A DNA stretch of 64,000 nucleotides. Source: Paenibacillus sp. V4I3 (GTDB taxonomy: Bacteria; Bacillota; Bacilli; Paenibacillales; NBRC-103111). Shown in pieces: positions 24,964 to 33,375 of the stretch. The notes beneath the pieces were generated by a model. The model was not told the DNA's origin, ran no database searches, and saw only the letters and a program-made list of their open reading frames with translations. How positions within the stretch are numbered: position 1 is the first letter of the stretch; the number at the start of each line of letters is the position of its first letter. The position numbers were made by a program, and so were the translations under genes. Location: NCBI RefSeq assembly GCF_030817215.1, contig NZ_JAUSZA010000001.1, positions 3,570,501-3,634,500 on the forward strand, read 5' to 3'.

Positions 24964-25836
24964 ATGGATTTCGCCGACTTACATCCTTATGTGTACTATG
25001 CAACCCGGTACCCATTCTCCAAAGGACAGGCTAGCAACAATCGGATCTGTTATGCCTCCTCCCTTTATTTGATCAGCGAGGGAAGAGGTGTCATTCACAC
25101 CAATGGCCGCACGTATGAAACGGTAGCCGGCTCTCTTGTGTACATAACAGCGGGGCAGCCCCATCATTGGGTTGCCGACAGCCAAGACCCGATGGTCCAC
25201 ATCTGCTGTTATTTCGATTGGTCGTACATAGATCGTCGGGCCGAGTTCACCCACCCGAGCATGATCTGCTATGATGCAGCCACTCTGGTTCCTACCCTGA
25301 TCGGACCTGCATTTCCTTATTCATTACCCGAGCATGTGAAAGTGGAGAAGCTGCGGCTATGGATGGATTTCTTCGAGAAGTTTTATACCGAAAATCACTA
25401 TACTAACCAGCGGACGTACGTTCGCAGCCTAAAGGTCCAGAGCAGCTTCCAGCAGTTTATCGAGTTTTTTCTAACTTTTGCCCTGAAAGAAGAGCATATC
25501 CCCAATCTCCGCATGTCTAAGCTGCTCGAACGATTGGATCAGGATCTGGTACAAGGCAACTTGCAGCCTTTGGAAATTTATTACAAAGAGTTACGCATAA
25601 GTCGGGGTTACTTCTTTGATTTGTTCAAAGATGCAACCGGATTGCCACCAACTCAGTATGTCATCCAATTCAGGATCAATCGGGCGAAGGACGACCTCCT
25701 CTTTACGAATCTGAACATCACCGAGATCGCGGACAAGCACGGATTTTCGTCTTTGCATTATTTTTCGAAGCTATTCCGCAAGATAAACGGTCTATCACCT
25801 CGGGAGTTCCGAGAAGAGAACAGAGACGGTCTATGA
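24964..25836 (+). CDS. AraC-family regulator with cupin sensor
   Basis: Encodes 290 residues. The N-terminal cupin includes YLISEGRGVIHTNGRTYE and VYITAGQPHHWVAD; the C-terminal DNA-binding part has ITEIADKHGFSSLHYFSK as second helix-turn-helix and ends in SPREFRE. The first helix-turn-helix (LEIYYKELRISRGYFFDLF) is less canonical but present. Ribosome site AAGGTGGTGATC. It is divergent from the PhyH-HEAT gene and most likely regulates that gene and perhaps itself through the direct repeats at 24884-24919. Confidence 0.92.
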   Translation: MDFADLHPYVYYATRYPFSKGQASNNRICYASSLYLISEGRGVIHTNGRTYETVAGSLVYITAGQPHHWVADSQDPMVHICCYFDWSYIDRRAEFTHPSMICYDAATLVPTLIGPAFPYSLPEHVKVEKLRLWMDFFEKFYTENHYTNQRTYVRSLKVQSSFQQFIEFFLTFALKEEHIPNLRMSKLLERLDQDLVQGNLQPLEIYYKELRISRGYFFDLFKDATGLPPTQYVIQFRINRAKDDLLFTNLNITEIADKHGFSSLHYFSKLFRKINGLSPREFREENRDGL

Positions 25837-25849
25837 AGAAAGAAGACGA

Positions 25850-25903
25850 AAAAAAGCACGAGAAGAGCAGCAGCTGTGGCGTAAAATGGAGTGAATAATG
25901 TGA
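25850..25903 (+). pseudogene. Relic of the 3' end of a mutarotase-like gene
   Basis: In frame this reads KKAREEQQLWRKME, stop, IM, stop, against EEAREGQQLWRKMERMM at the end of the gene at 21935-22606. The last 37 nt (25867-25903) match 22570-22606 with only two differences, one of which creates a stop. It begins 14 bp after the AraC stop codon. It shows that a second copy of the operon end once lay here, and the PhyH-AraC pair sits between the two copies. Confidence 0.72.
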
Positions 25904-25945
25904 CAACAGCCGATAATGAGTCATGCGACTCTTTATCGGCTGTTG
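25904..25945. terminator. Hairpin terminator between convergent genes
   Basis: CAACAGCCGATAA (25904-25916) pairs perfectly with TTATCGGCTGTTG (25933-25945), and the loop itself can form a small GAGTC/GACTC stem. No long T-run follows on either side. It separates the AraC gene and the sensor kinase gene that ends at 25959. Confidence 0.72.
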
Positions 25946-25958
25946 CCATTTCTGCGAC

Positions 25959-27764
25959 TTACACAATTTCGTGTAGGTCTTTTTTTTCAGGAATAACAAT
26001 GAACACCGCCGTGCCCCTGTGCAGATTTCTTGTAATGAATACCCCGAATTCATCGCCAAATATTAATTTGATACGTTGGTTTAAGTTTTTTAACCCAATA
26101 TGCTTTTCCTCTAAATTAACCCCGCTAGCCATGCTTTGTTGAAGCTTCTTAAGCTGAGCGTCAGGCATCCCTATGCCATTATCGGAAACGGTGATCACAA
26201 TGCCATCCGATGTGCGCAGCCCCGTAATGATAATCTGTCCTGGGTTTCTAGTGGGAATAATTCCGTGCTGGAAAGCATTTTCCAATAAGGGCTGAATGGA
26301 AATCTTTAAGATGTGGCAAGTAAGAAGACTTTCTTGGATTTGCCATACAACATCGAATTTGTTCGGATACCTGGCCTGCATGATCTCCACATATTGTTTG
26401 GCATGCTGCACTTCATCCCGAATATCGGTTAAAGGATTGTCTGTATCTAGACTGCGGCGTAATAGATCAGAGAGCGCTGTAACCATATGAGACACGGGAT
26501 TGTGTCCTTTCGTTAACTCGATCGCCAGATATTTAATGGTTTCCAAGGTGTTGTATAAGAAATGTGGTGTAGTCTGATTCTGTAAGGCGATTGTTTGCGC
26601 TTTTCGTAAGGAGTGCATACGCAGCTGCAGCTCTTGTTCTAAACCTTTCTTCGCATCAAGGGTTCGGAAGATCGAATTGGTGATCGTTCTTACCTCATTC
26701 CATTTGCTCTTCTCGCTGGAGATCATCAAAGGCTCTAGTTTTTCCTGGTCTTCAATCATGGACATAATCTGATTAACCGGTGAGAACGTCTTAATGGAGA
26801 TCAATAGGGATACAATTAAGACAATGATCGTACCAATGCCAAAAAACACATACAAAAATGCACGGAGATCTTTCATTTTTTGCTCGTAATTGATTAACGG
26901 TAATAGCGAAATATAAGTTAGCCCTTTATCCCCTGAGGGGAGCACAGAATGAATGTATTTTTGTCCATGAATGGTTTTAATAGAAGAATGAGGCTCCTTG
27001 TTATCTGCAAGAACATCTGCACCATTCAGAAGGTCAATGTCTTGTATATTGGACATGAACTCATTGCGATTAAGGCTGTACAAAACTACGTCGCCGTTGA
27101 CGATGTACGTATTTTCGAATTGTTCACTTGTTTGATTTAAAAATTTACTAAGCTCTTCGAGATCAATATTTGCTGTAACTGCACCAATTTTATCCTCGTA
27201 GAGATAGGCTGGGCGCGTAATGGAGATATAGAACGGATAAGTATCGTTCCGTTTACGAAGATCAAGGTAGGATAAATTACTATCCATTTTTTGATAAACA
27301 GAGCTGTACCAGCTCTTGTCATCGAACTCTTCTAAAGAAGAGTTTGATCGATTAGAAAGCATGTAATTATTTTTATCGGAAAAGACATATAGGGAATCTA
27401 TATACTTAAAGGAACGTGTATACATCGAGATTTTATCGCGAATAGTTTGCATTTTAGCAGGGTTGGAATTGATGAAATCAGATAACATGAATGATCCGAC
27501 ATCATCTTGATAAATCATCTCTAGCGAAACACGGTCCATTTGTTTGAAAATATTATCGATACTATCCTTCACGCGGTAAAGGGAGTTCATATTAATGCTG
27601 CTAACCTCAGTTTCAATGGCTTTGTTCATCTGAAGATACATAACGACACTTAACCCTGTGAAAGGAACGATAACCAGCAGGAAAATCAGGATTAAGCTCT
27701 TGATAAAGAGACTCTGAAACTTGTACAACCGGACGGCTTGAATTAAATTACGGTTTGTTTTCAT
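25959..27764 (-). CDS. YesM-type sensor histidine kinase
   Basis: Encodes 601 residues from ATG 27764; AAAGGTG lies just before it, and the alternative GTG at 27773 is part of that ribosome site. Layout: membrane helix about 20-42, extracellular dCache-like sensor about 43-290, second membrane helix about 293-315, HAMP-like linker, His_kinase domain with the phosphoacceptor in TTPHFLYNTLETIKY, and an ATPase domain with the N box PLLENAFQHG and G box DNGIGMP. The start overlaps the end of the response regulator gene by 17 bases. It probably senses a carbohydrate signal and drives expression of the divergent ABC transporter and secreted enzymes. Confidence 0.95.
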   Translation of the reverse strand: MKTNRNLIQAVRLYKFQSLFIKSLILIFLLVIVPFTGLSVVMYLQMNKAIETEVSSINMNSLYRVKDSIDNIFKQMDRVSLEMIYQDDVGSFMLSDFINSNPAKMQTIRDKISMYTRSFKYIDSLYVFSDKNNYMLSNRSNSSLEEFDDKSWYSSVYQKMDSNLSYLDLRKRNDTYPFYISITRPAYLYEDKIGAVTANIDLEELSKFLNQTSEQFENTYIVNGDVVLYSLNRNEFMSNIQDIDLLNGADVLADNKEPHSSIKTIHGQKYIHSVLPSGDKGLTYISLLPLINYEQKMKDLRAFLYVFFGIGTIIVLIVSLLISIKTFSPVNQIMSMIEDQEKLEPLMISSEKSKWNEVRTITNSIFRTLDAKKGLEQELQLRMHSLRKAQTIALQNQTTPHFLYNTLETIKYLAIELTKGHNPVSHMVTALSDLLRRSLDTDNPLTDIRDEVQHAKQYVEIMQARYPNKFDVVWQIQESLLTCHILKISIQPLLENAFQHGIIPTRNPGQIIITGLRTSDGIVITVSDNGIGMPDAQLKKLQQSMASGVNLEEKHIGLKNLNQRIKLIFGDEFGVFITRNLHRGTAVFIVIPEKKDLHEIV

Positions 27765-29349
27765 GTTCAGCACCTTTGGGAAGCAGGCTTTGTTGACGAA
27801 TATAATCCTTAGGACTGACGCCTGTCGTTTGTTTAAACAATCGGGTAAAGTACTTGCTATTGAGATAACCTACTTTTTCTGTAATCTCATGAATTTTATA
27901 TTGGCGAGATTCCAATAATTCAATCGCTTTCTGAATGCGCAATTGGGTTAAATAATCAATATAATTGATTCCCAAGGCTTGTTTGAAAATTCGACTAAAG
28001 TAAATGTGATTTAAGAAAACATGATTAGCAACCTCTTCCAGCGATAAATCCCGATGATAGTTAGATAGGATATACTTCTGCGCAGCTTCGACGATCAGCT
28101 TTGCATTGGTCTCTTTGGAAGTCATATTGAGAACCATAAGATCGCTAATGTACTGCTTGGCCCACTTACGTATATCCTCCAACTCATTAATCTCAATGAC
28201 AGCATGGTAATTGTGTGCGGTTTCATGAGGTGCTTTTCCAACCAAGCCCCGATCAGAGTAATTGCGAAATACCATGGCAAATAGGTCCATAATCAACCGA
28301 TGAACAAAAGAAACAGGCAAATCACGAAACTCGTCAAGGAATCGATCAAGTAAACTCATCGTTTCTTCCGTTTGACCGTCTGTTACATTCGCTATAAATA
28401 TCTTGTACTTCTCGAGAAGCTTCTCATATTCCATTGGCTCCAGTCGATCTTTACCACGGGTCTCTTCATAAACCAGCTTCAGGGGTACGCTAAACCGGGC
28501 TAATACAATAAGGCTATCGAATGTCGCTGTCAAGTGATACCGAATCGCGATATCAAAGTTATTTCGAATTTGGGAAATAATTTCATTTAACTCCACATTT
28601 AACTGCTCGCGAAGCGCGTCTTGGTTTAATGAATGGTTGGGAAAGGCAATTAGTTTCAGACCATGATAATCATTAAACACAGCTTTATATAGGAAATTGG
28701 CGTTCTCAGCATGGAAAATACTTTTTAAAGAATAGATTAGTTTTTCTCGTTTAATGGAAAGCTTCACTGGCTCATACAGCTCCAATTCAAACAAAGCGCA
28801 GGGGCAATAGGTTGGATCTAAAGAAAGGGATAACAAGTTTATTCGTTTATGAAGCTCTTCCGAATTCCTCAATGCCCCCATAACCAGGTCTGTATAAAAT
28901 TGCTCTTTCAATAAAGGAAGAATTTCATGAAAGCGAACAGATTGCTGGTGTTGAATCATATGATTACTTTTCTGTTTGTCCAGCTTTTGTTTCAAGCCTT
29001 GGAAGACTTCCGTTATTTCATCATATTTGGTCGGCTTTAACAAGTAATTCTCCACATTATAAGTAATGGCTTGTTGGGCATATTCGAAATCTTTATATCC
29101 ACTAATGATAATGACACGAATGTGGGGGAATTGCTCGTAAATGTGCTTGGCCAACATGAGACCATTGATTTCGGCCATTCGAATATCGGTTAGCACGATG
29201 TCAACCTCATGGGTTTGTAAGTAGGCAATGGCTTCTTTCCCATCCTCGAAATCAGCGACGATTTGAAATCCAAGTGATTCCCAATCAAGGAAGTACTTCA
29301 GTCCCCTTCGCACAATCTCTTCGTCGTCAACCAGAACTAGCTTGTACAT
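27748..29349 (-). CDS. YesN-type response regulator with AraC DNA-binding domain
   Basis: Encodes 533 residues from ATG 29349 (GGATGGAG before it); a start at 29391 would add 14 residues in front of the MYKLVLVDDEE receiver opening. The receiver (about 1-120) has the acidic pair DDE, phosphoacceptor Asp in VDIVLTDIRM and Lys in YLLKPTKY. A long middle region is followed by the C-terminal double helix-turn-helix (LSLEEVANHVFLNHIYFSR, YKIHEITEKVGYLNSKYFTR) ending in SPKDYIRQ. It is co-transcribed with the kinase and divergent to the importer; the 65-bp promoter block at 29492-29556 and 38159-38223 is its likely target. Confidence 0.95.
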   Translation of the reverse strand: MYKLVLVDDEEIVRRGLKYFLDWESLGFQIVADFEDGKEAIAYLQTHEVDIVLTDIRMAEINGLMLAKHIYEQFPHIRVIIISGYKDFEYAQQAITYNVENYLLKPTKYDEITEVFQGLKQKLDKQKSNHMIQHQQSVRFHEILPLLKEQFYTDLVMGALRNSEELHKRINLLSLSLDPTYCPCALFELELYEPVKLSIKREKLIYSLKSIFHAENANFLYKAVFNDYHGLKLIAFPNHSLNQDALREQLNVELNEIISQIRNNFDIAIRYHLTATFDSLIVLARFSVPLKLVYEETRGKDRLEPMEYEKLLEKYKIFIANVTDGQTEETMSLLDRFLDEFRDLPVSFVHRLIMDLFAMVFRNYSDRGLVGKAPHETAHNYHAVIEINELEDIRKWAKQYISDLMVLNMTSKETNAKLIVEAAQKYILSNYHRDLSLEEVANHVFLNHIYFSRIFKQALGINYIDYLTQLRIQKAIELLESRQYKIHEITEKVGYLNSKYFTRLFKQTTGVSPKDYIRQQSLLPKGAEHENKP

Positions 29350-29491
29350 GGAACTCCATCCTCTCGATGTTCTCACCCAATTATAGCTCAAAGCTATAGG
29401 ATTATTGGAGCCTTTCTTAAGTGGGATAGCATTATTGGTTGAAAAAAGTTACTTTAATTGCTTTTAGTGTCCTCAATTTGTCGAATTACAC

Positions 29492-29556
29492 AACTTTGTA
29501 TCCGTATCTTTAATTTGGCTACCTATTCAATTATTCCCTTGTTTCGTAAAATTAAA
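29492..29556 (+). promoter_or_regulatory. Putative response-regulator-dependent promoter of the ABC importer
   Basis: A 65-bp block aligns without gaps to 38159-38223 (about 50 of 65 identical). It contains -10 TAAAAT (29547-29552) and a poor -35 TATTCA (29524-29529) at 17 bp, and a conserved upstream part TATCTTTA around 29505-29512. The weak -35 plus conserved upstream half suggests activation, most simply by the YesN-type regulator encoded divergently. Confidence 0.6.
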
Positions 29557-29577
29557 TTAAGCAAAGGGGGAAGCAGT

Positions 29578-30549
29578 ATGAGAGAAGTAGTTATTAAAAA
29601 TCCAGAAAAAACAAAATTGTTCTCTAAGTCTTTTGGAAAAAATTCAATTAAAAGAGCATTTAAAGAGAATATAGCATTATTAGCCCTAACCTTACCGGCT
29701 ATCCTATATTTCATCATCTTTCACTATACGCCGATGTTTGGTGTCATTCTTGCATTTAAAGACTATAAGTATAGCGAAGGCATACTGGGAAGCCAATGGA
29801 TCGGGTTTAAAAATTTCGAATACTTCTTTACATCTTTGGATGCTTGGAGAATTACAAGAAATACAGTAAGTTATGGTGCTGTCTTTATCGTATTGGGTAA
29901 TATAGCAGCCGTCACAATTGCACTCTTACTGTTTGAAGTTCGTGGGAAATTGGCATTGAAATTCTATCAAACCTCGATGATAATGCCGCGCTTTCTATCA
30001 TGGGTTCTTGTTGGGTATATGACTTATGCGATATTTAGTCCCACATTAGGTTATTTTAATCAATTGCTCGGATTCTTCGGCTTTGAGTCTATAAACGTGT
30101 ACTCCAATTCTAAGTACTGGCCTTACATTATCGTCTGTGTCGAAATTTGGAAGCATATTGGATTAAGCTCCATCATCTATTACGCAGCCCTAATGAGCGT
30201 TGATCCGGAATTGTTTGAAGCTGCTAAAATTGATGGTGCAGGAAAATTGAGACAAATATTCGCTATTTCACTTCCATCGCTTACACCTGTACTTACTATC
30301 ATTATTATTCTGGCTATTGGTAATATTTTCAGAGGAGATTTTGGCTTATTTTATCAAATACCAAGAGATATCGGCGTGTTGTATCCAACAACGGATGTTA
30401 TCGACACTTACGTATATCGTGGATTACGTGCAGGAGACTTTGGCATTTCAGCTGCTGTTGGATTATTTCAATCAGTGGTCGGACTTATACTGATCCTCAT
30501 CAGTAATTGGATAGTAACCAAAGTTAGACCGGAAAATGCTTTATTCTAA
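29578..30549 (+). CDS. Sugar ABC transporter permease, LplB type
   Basis: Encodes 323 residues from ATG 29578 with AAAGGGGGAAG at normal distance; upstream in-frame codons from 29458 lack a ribosome site and cover the promoter. Six membrane helices are visible (first at about 30-50) and the binding-protein-dependent transport motif EAAKIDGAGKLRQIFAISLP couples to the ATPase. The start (L-A-L-T-L-P-A-I-L-Y-F-I-I-F-H-Y-T-P-M-F-G) is typical of LplB/PBPb-type CUT1 permeases. Works with the next permease and lipoprotein; no ATPase gene is in the operon, so a shared MsmX-like ATPase is expected. Confidence 0.95.
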   Translation: MREVVIKNPEKTKLFSKSFGKNSIKRAFKENIALLALTLPAILYFIIFHYTPMFGVILAFKDYKYSEGILGSQWIGFKNFEYFFTSLDAWRITRNTVSYGAVFIVLGNIAAVTIALLLFEVRGKLALKFYQTSMIMPRFLSWVLVGYMTYAIFSPTLGYFNQLLGFFGFESINVYSNSKYWPYIIVCVEIWKHIGLSSIIYYAALMSVDPELFEAAKIDGAGKLRQIFAISLPSLTPVLTIIIILAIGNIFRGDFGLFYQIPRDIGVLYPTTDVIDTYVYRGLRAGDFGISAAVGLFQSVVGLILILISNWIVTKVRPENALF

Positions 30550-30585
30550 TTTTGCAAAAAAGAGTAAGAAGGAGGCGGTTGAAGA

Positions 30586-31482
30586 ATGCGTAAGTTCTTC
30601 ACTACTAATATAGGCAATAAGTTAATTCATTTGTTTTTGATACTATTCAGTTTAGCGTTTATCATTCCCTTTCTTCTAGTCATAGCAGTGTCATTTTCCA
30701 ATGAGGAAGCGGTGTTGCAGTACGGCTTTAAGTTAATTCCTATAAAGTGGGATCTTACGGCTTATGGTCTAATATTCGGAAAACCTGAGCAAATCCTGTA
30801 TGCCTACCTAATCACATCTGTTCAGGCAGTAGGAGGCATGGTTTGTGGATTGATTGTCATGTCCACTTGCGCTTATGCGCTGTCACGTAGGAATTTTAAG
30901 CTTCGCAGGCCGATTGTCATGTTTATTTTCTTCACTTTGTTATTCGGTGGCGGACTTATTCCAAGCTATATTCTCATAACACAGTATCTTCATATAAATA
31001 ATACGATTTTAGTGTATATTCTCCCGACTCTTGCCAATGCTTTCTATATCATTATTTTACGTACATTTTTACAAGGCTTACCAGATGCGCTAATTGAATC
31101 GGCCAAAATGGATGGTGCCAGTGAATTCCGAGTCTATTGGAAAATTATTCTTCCGCTGTCTAAACCAGCACTTGCAACCATCGGTTTGTTCGTTCTGCTC
31201 GACAGATGGAATGATTGGTTTACTTCCTTAATTTATATTCGCGATGCTAGGCTGTACACGCTGCAGTTTCTGTTGCAAAGAATCTTACTGGAAATAGATT
31301 TTCTTAAAAATGCTTATACGTACAACTTGCCTGCTGATATGGATGTAAATCTATATAAGCTGCCTTCTGAAACTCTTCGGTTTGCTATGGCGATCGTCGC
31401 GGCAGGACCTCTTCTTATTGTTTTTCCGTTCTTCCAAAAATATTTTTCAAAAGGACTTACGGTTGGTGCAGTAAAAGGATAA
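30586..31482 (+). CDS. Sugar ABC transporter permease, YtcP type
   Basis: Encodes 298 residues with six membrane helices and the coupling motif ESAKMDGASEFRVYWKIILP. It begins with a short cytoplasmic tail and the G-N-K-L-I-H-L-F-L segment and ends in PFFQKYFSKGLTVGAVKG, both typical of YtcP/CUT1 second permeases. A strong AGAAGGAGGCGG site precedes ATG 30586, 36 bp after the first permease. Forms the heterodimeric channel with the product at 29578-30549. Expression of the following lipoprotein gene may differ because of the hairpin at 31497-31529. Confidence 0.95.
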   Translation: MRKFFTTNIGNKLIHLFLILFSLAFIIPFLLVIAVSFSNEEAVLQYGFKLIPIKWDLTAYGLIFGKPEQILYAYLITSVQAVGGMVCGLIVMSTCAYALSRRNFKLRRPIVMFIFFTLLFGGGLIPSYILITQYLHINNTILVYILPTLANAFYIIILRTFLQGLPDALIESAKMDGASEFRVYWKIILPLSKPALATIGLFVLLDRWNDWFTSLIYIRDARLYTLQFLLQRILLEIDFLKNAYTYNLPADMDVNLYKLPSETLRFAMAIVAAGPLLIVFPFFQKYFSKGLTVGAVKG

Positions 31483-31496
31483 TTACCTGTTTATAC

Positions 31497-31529
31497 CAGT
31501 TTCGGAACTATTGCCTAGTTCCGAAACTG
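31497..31529 (+). promoter_or_regulatory. Intercistronic perfect hairpin between permease and lipoprotein genes
   Basis: CAGTTTCGGAACTA (31497-31510) pairs perfectly with TAGTTCCGAAACTG (31516-31529) around a 5-nt loop, giving a 14-bp stem followed by an A+T-rich TATAATATAATATT segment rather than a T-run. It may stop part of the transcripts, protect the downstream binding-protein message, or overlap a separate promoter. Confidence 0.7.
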
Positions 31530-31572
31530 TATAATATAATATTCAAGCAGATTGAAAGGGGAAAAAAGAAAA

Positions 31573-33174
31573 ATGAAAACGCTTAAAAGTGTGTTCAGCA
31601 AAACGATTATTCTAAGTATGGCTACAGCGTTAATCTTATCCGCTTGTGGTAAAACAGAATCACCCAAACCAAGCACAAGCACTGATGTAAAAGCTACAGC
31701 AACAACGGAAACAGCAAAGCCAGTTACACTGAAGTTTGTAACGATGGGTCCAGGAAAGCAAGCAGATTCTCAAGAAGTTTGGGATGAGTTTAATAAGAAA
31801 TTGGCAACGTTATTACCTAATACAAAGGTAGAATTCGAAGCAGTACTGAGTACTGAATTTGCTAACAAGTGGAAATTAATGGCAGCAACTTCAGAGCCGA
31901 TTGACATTGCATGGACAGGCTACTTATTGGATTATCCAGGTGAAGTCAACAAAGGATCTTATGTAGAGTTGGATGCATTAGTTGATAAATACGCGCCTGA
32001 AATCAAGAAAGAAGTTCCAGCTTGGGTATTGGATCGCGCTCGCGTTAACGGAAAATTGTATGCGATTCCAGGCTATCAACAAGCTGTAGATAGCCGTCCA
32101 ACCATGCGTGTACCAAAAGAGTTTATTGATAAAGGATACATTGATCCGAAAGTAGCGCAAGATACCTTCTACAAGTATGGCCCAGTATCCAAGGAGTCAT
32201 TTGCTGTTATCGAAGGCTACCTGGAGAAATTGAAGGCGAACAACCAATTACGCAAAGGGTTTAGTCCGAATGTACTTTGGTCTATGTATAACCACAATTT
32301 TATTACTACATTGCCTAACTATATTTTAACTGGTGATTATAAAGACCCGAAAAGCTTAAAGGTTGTCAATCAGTTCGAAACTGACAAAGAGCAATTGTTT
32401 ATCAAAACAATGACGGATTGGTATGCCAAAGGTTACATCCGCAAAGATATTTTGAGCTTGCAAAATCAACGTCAAGATGAAGGCAAGCCGGACGGAAACA
32501 TTGCTTGGTTCCACTCCATGATTGGTAGCATTGAAGATCAATCGAAGGCGGAAAGCACAAGATGGGGATTCCCAGTTCAGGTAATTCCAATGGAAGAGAA
32601 GTATGTCATTTCCGCGTTATCTGATGCTACTAACCTTGCCATTAGCAGAACATCCAAAAATCCAGAACGCGCTATGCAGCTTCTTAATTTATTAAATACT
32701 GCGAAGGGCAAAGATTTGTATAACCTGCTTGTTTGGGGGATCGAAGGCAAGCATTATAAGAAAATTTCCGACAATAAAATTGAAACAATCGGTTACCAAG
32801 GTTCAGGTACTGCGGACGCTAAATATGGCGCATTTAAATATGCTCTAGGGAATACGGCAAATAGTTTCGAAACTCAGGCCGATCCAACCAATTTCACGCA
32901 AATTTGGAAGGATACAAATGCTGGCGCAGTCGTTTCTCCATTACTTGGTTTTAAACCTAATCTTGATCCAATTAAAACAGATCTTGCACAGGTTCAGGCA
33001 GTTGTTAAAGAGTACGCAGGTGCTCCTTCAGCGCTTATCCTAGAATCAGGAGCAGTTCCTGACTCAGATGCCAAGTATAAGGAATTTATGGACAAAATGA
33101 AAAAAGCAGGTTCAGACAAAGTAACAGCTGAACTTCAAAAACAAGTTGATGAATTCTTGAAAACTAAAAAATAA
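31573..33174 (+). CDS. ABC transporter substrate-binding lipoprotein, LipO/LplA type
   Basis: Encodes 533 residues from ATG 31573 (GAAAGGGG upstream; a TTG at 31552 would add seven charged residues). The signal peptide ends in the lipobox LILSACGK, so the protein is lipid-anchored outside the cell. A low-complexity S/T/P/A linker precedes the two-lobed family-1 extracellular solute-binding domain (for example TEPIDIAWTGYLLDY, NLAISRTSKNPERAMQLLNLL). This large group (about 500 residues) binds oligosaccharides. It completes the importer with the two permeases; the substrate presumably comes from the secreted beta-helix enzymes next door. Confidence 0.95.
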   Translation: MKTLKSVFSKTIILSMATALILSACGKTESPKPSTSTDVKATATTETAKPVTLKFVTMGPGKQADSQEVWDEFNKKLATLLPNTKVEFEAVLSTEFANKWKLMAATSEPIDIAWTGYLLDYPGEVNKGSYVELDALVDKYAPEIKKEVPAWVLDRARVNGKLYAIPGYQQAVDSRPTMRVPKEFIDKGYIDPKVAQDTFYKYGPVSKESFAVIEGYLEKLKANNQLRKGFSPNVLWSMYNHNFITTLPNYILTGDYKDPKSLKVVNQFETDKEQLFIKTMTDWYAKGYIRKDILSLQNQRQDEGKPDGNIAWFHSMIGSIEDQSKAESTRWGFPVQVIPMEEKYVISALSDATNLAISRTSKNPERAMQLLNLLNTAKGKDLYNLLVWGIEGKHYKKISDNKIETIGYQGSGTADAKYGAFKYALGNTANSFETQADPTNFTQIWKDTNAGAVVSPLLGFKPNLDPIKTDLAQVQAVVKEYAGAPSALILESGAVPDSDAKYKEFMDKMKKAGSDKVTAELQKQVDEFLKTKK

Positions 33175-33196
33175 TTCGAAGTAAAGTCTTTTAAAG

Positions 33197-33240
33197 AAAG
33201 AAGCCATTGCTTGCTATCAAAACAAGCAATGACTTCTTTT
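33197..33240 (+). terminator. Intrinsic terminator of the ABC importer operon
   Basis: AAAGAAG-CCATTGCTTG pairs with CAAGCAATG-CTTCTTT (16 bp with one offset) around a 9-nt loop, followed by TTTTTATA. Clear end of the operon 29578-33174. Confidence 0.92.
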
Positions 33241-33338
33241 TATATATGTCTATTAAATAAATTATTCCCCCAAATATACTGATTAAATGATGGATATAGG
33301 GAATTAAGCACGGCAGGATCGTGATTTTTTTAAGAATA

Positions 33339-33352
33339 TGATAACGCTTACA
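33339..33352 (+). promoter_or_regulatory. Candidate cre box (CcpA site) before the first secreted beta-helix gene
   Basis: TGATAACGCTTACA matches the Gram-positive cre consensus TGWAANCGNTNWCA at all but one position. It lies 24 bp before the start codon, so CcpA bound there would block the transcript. A related 20-bp sequence including AAAGTGCT occurs at 41730-41749. Confidence 0.55.
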
Positions 33353-33375
33353 AAGTGCTAACAGGAGGTAAAACT

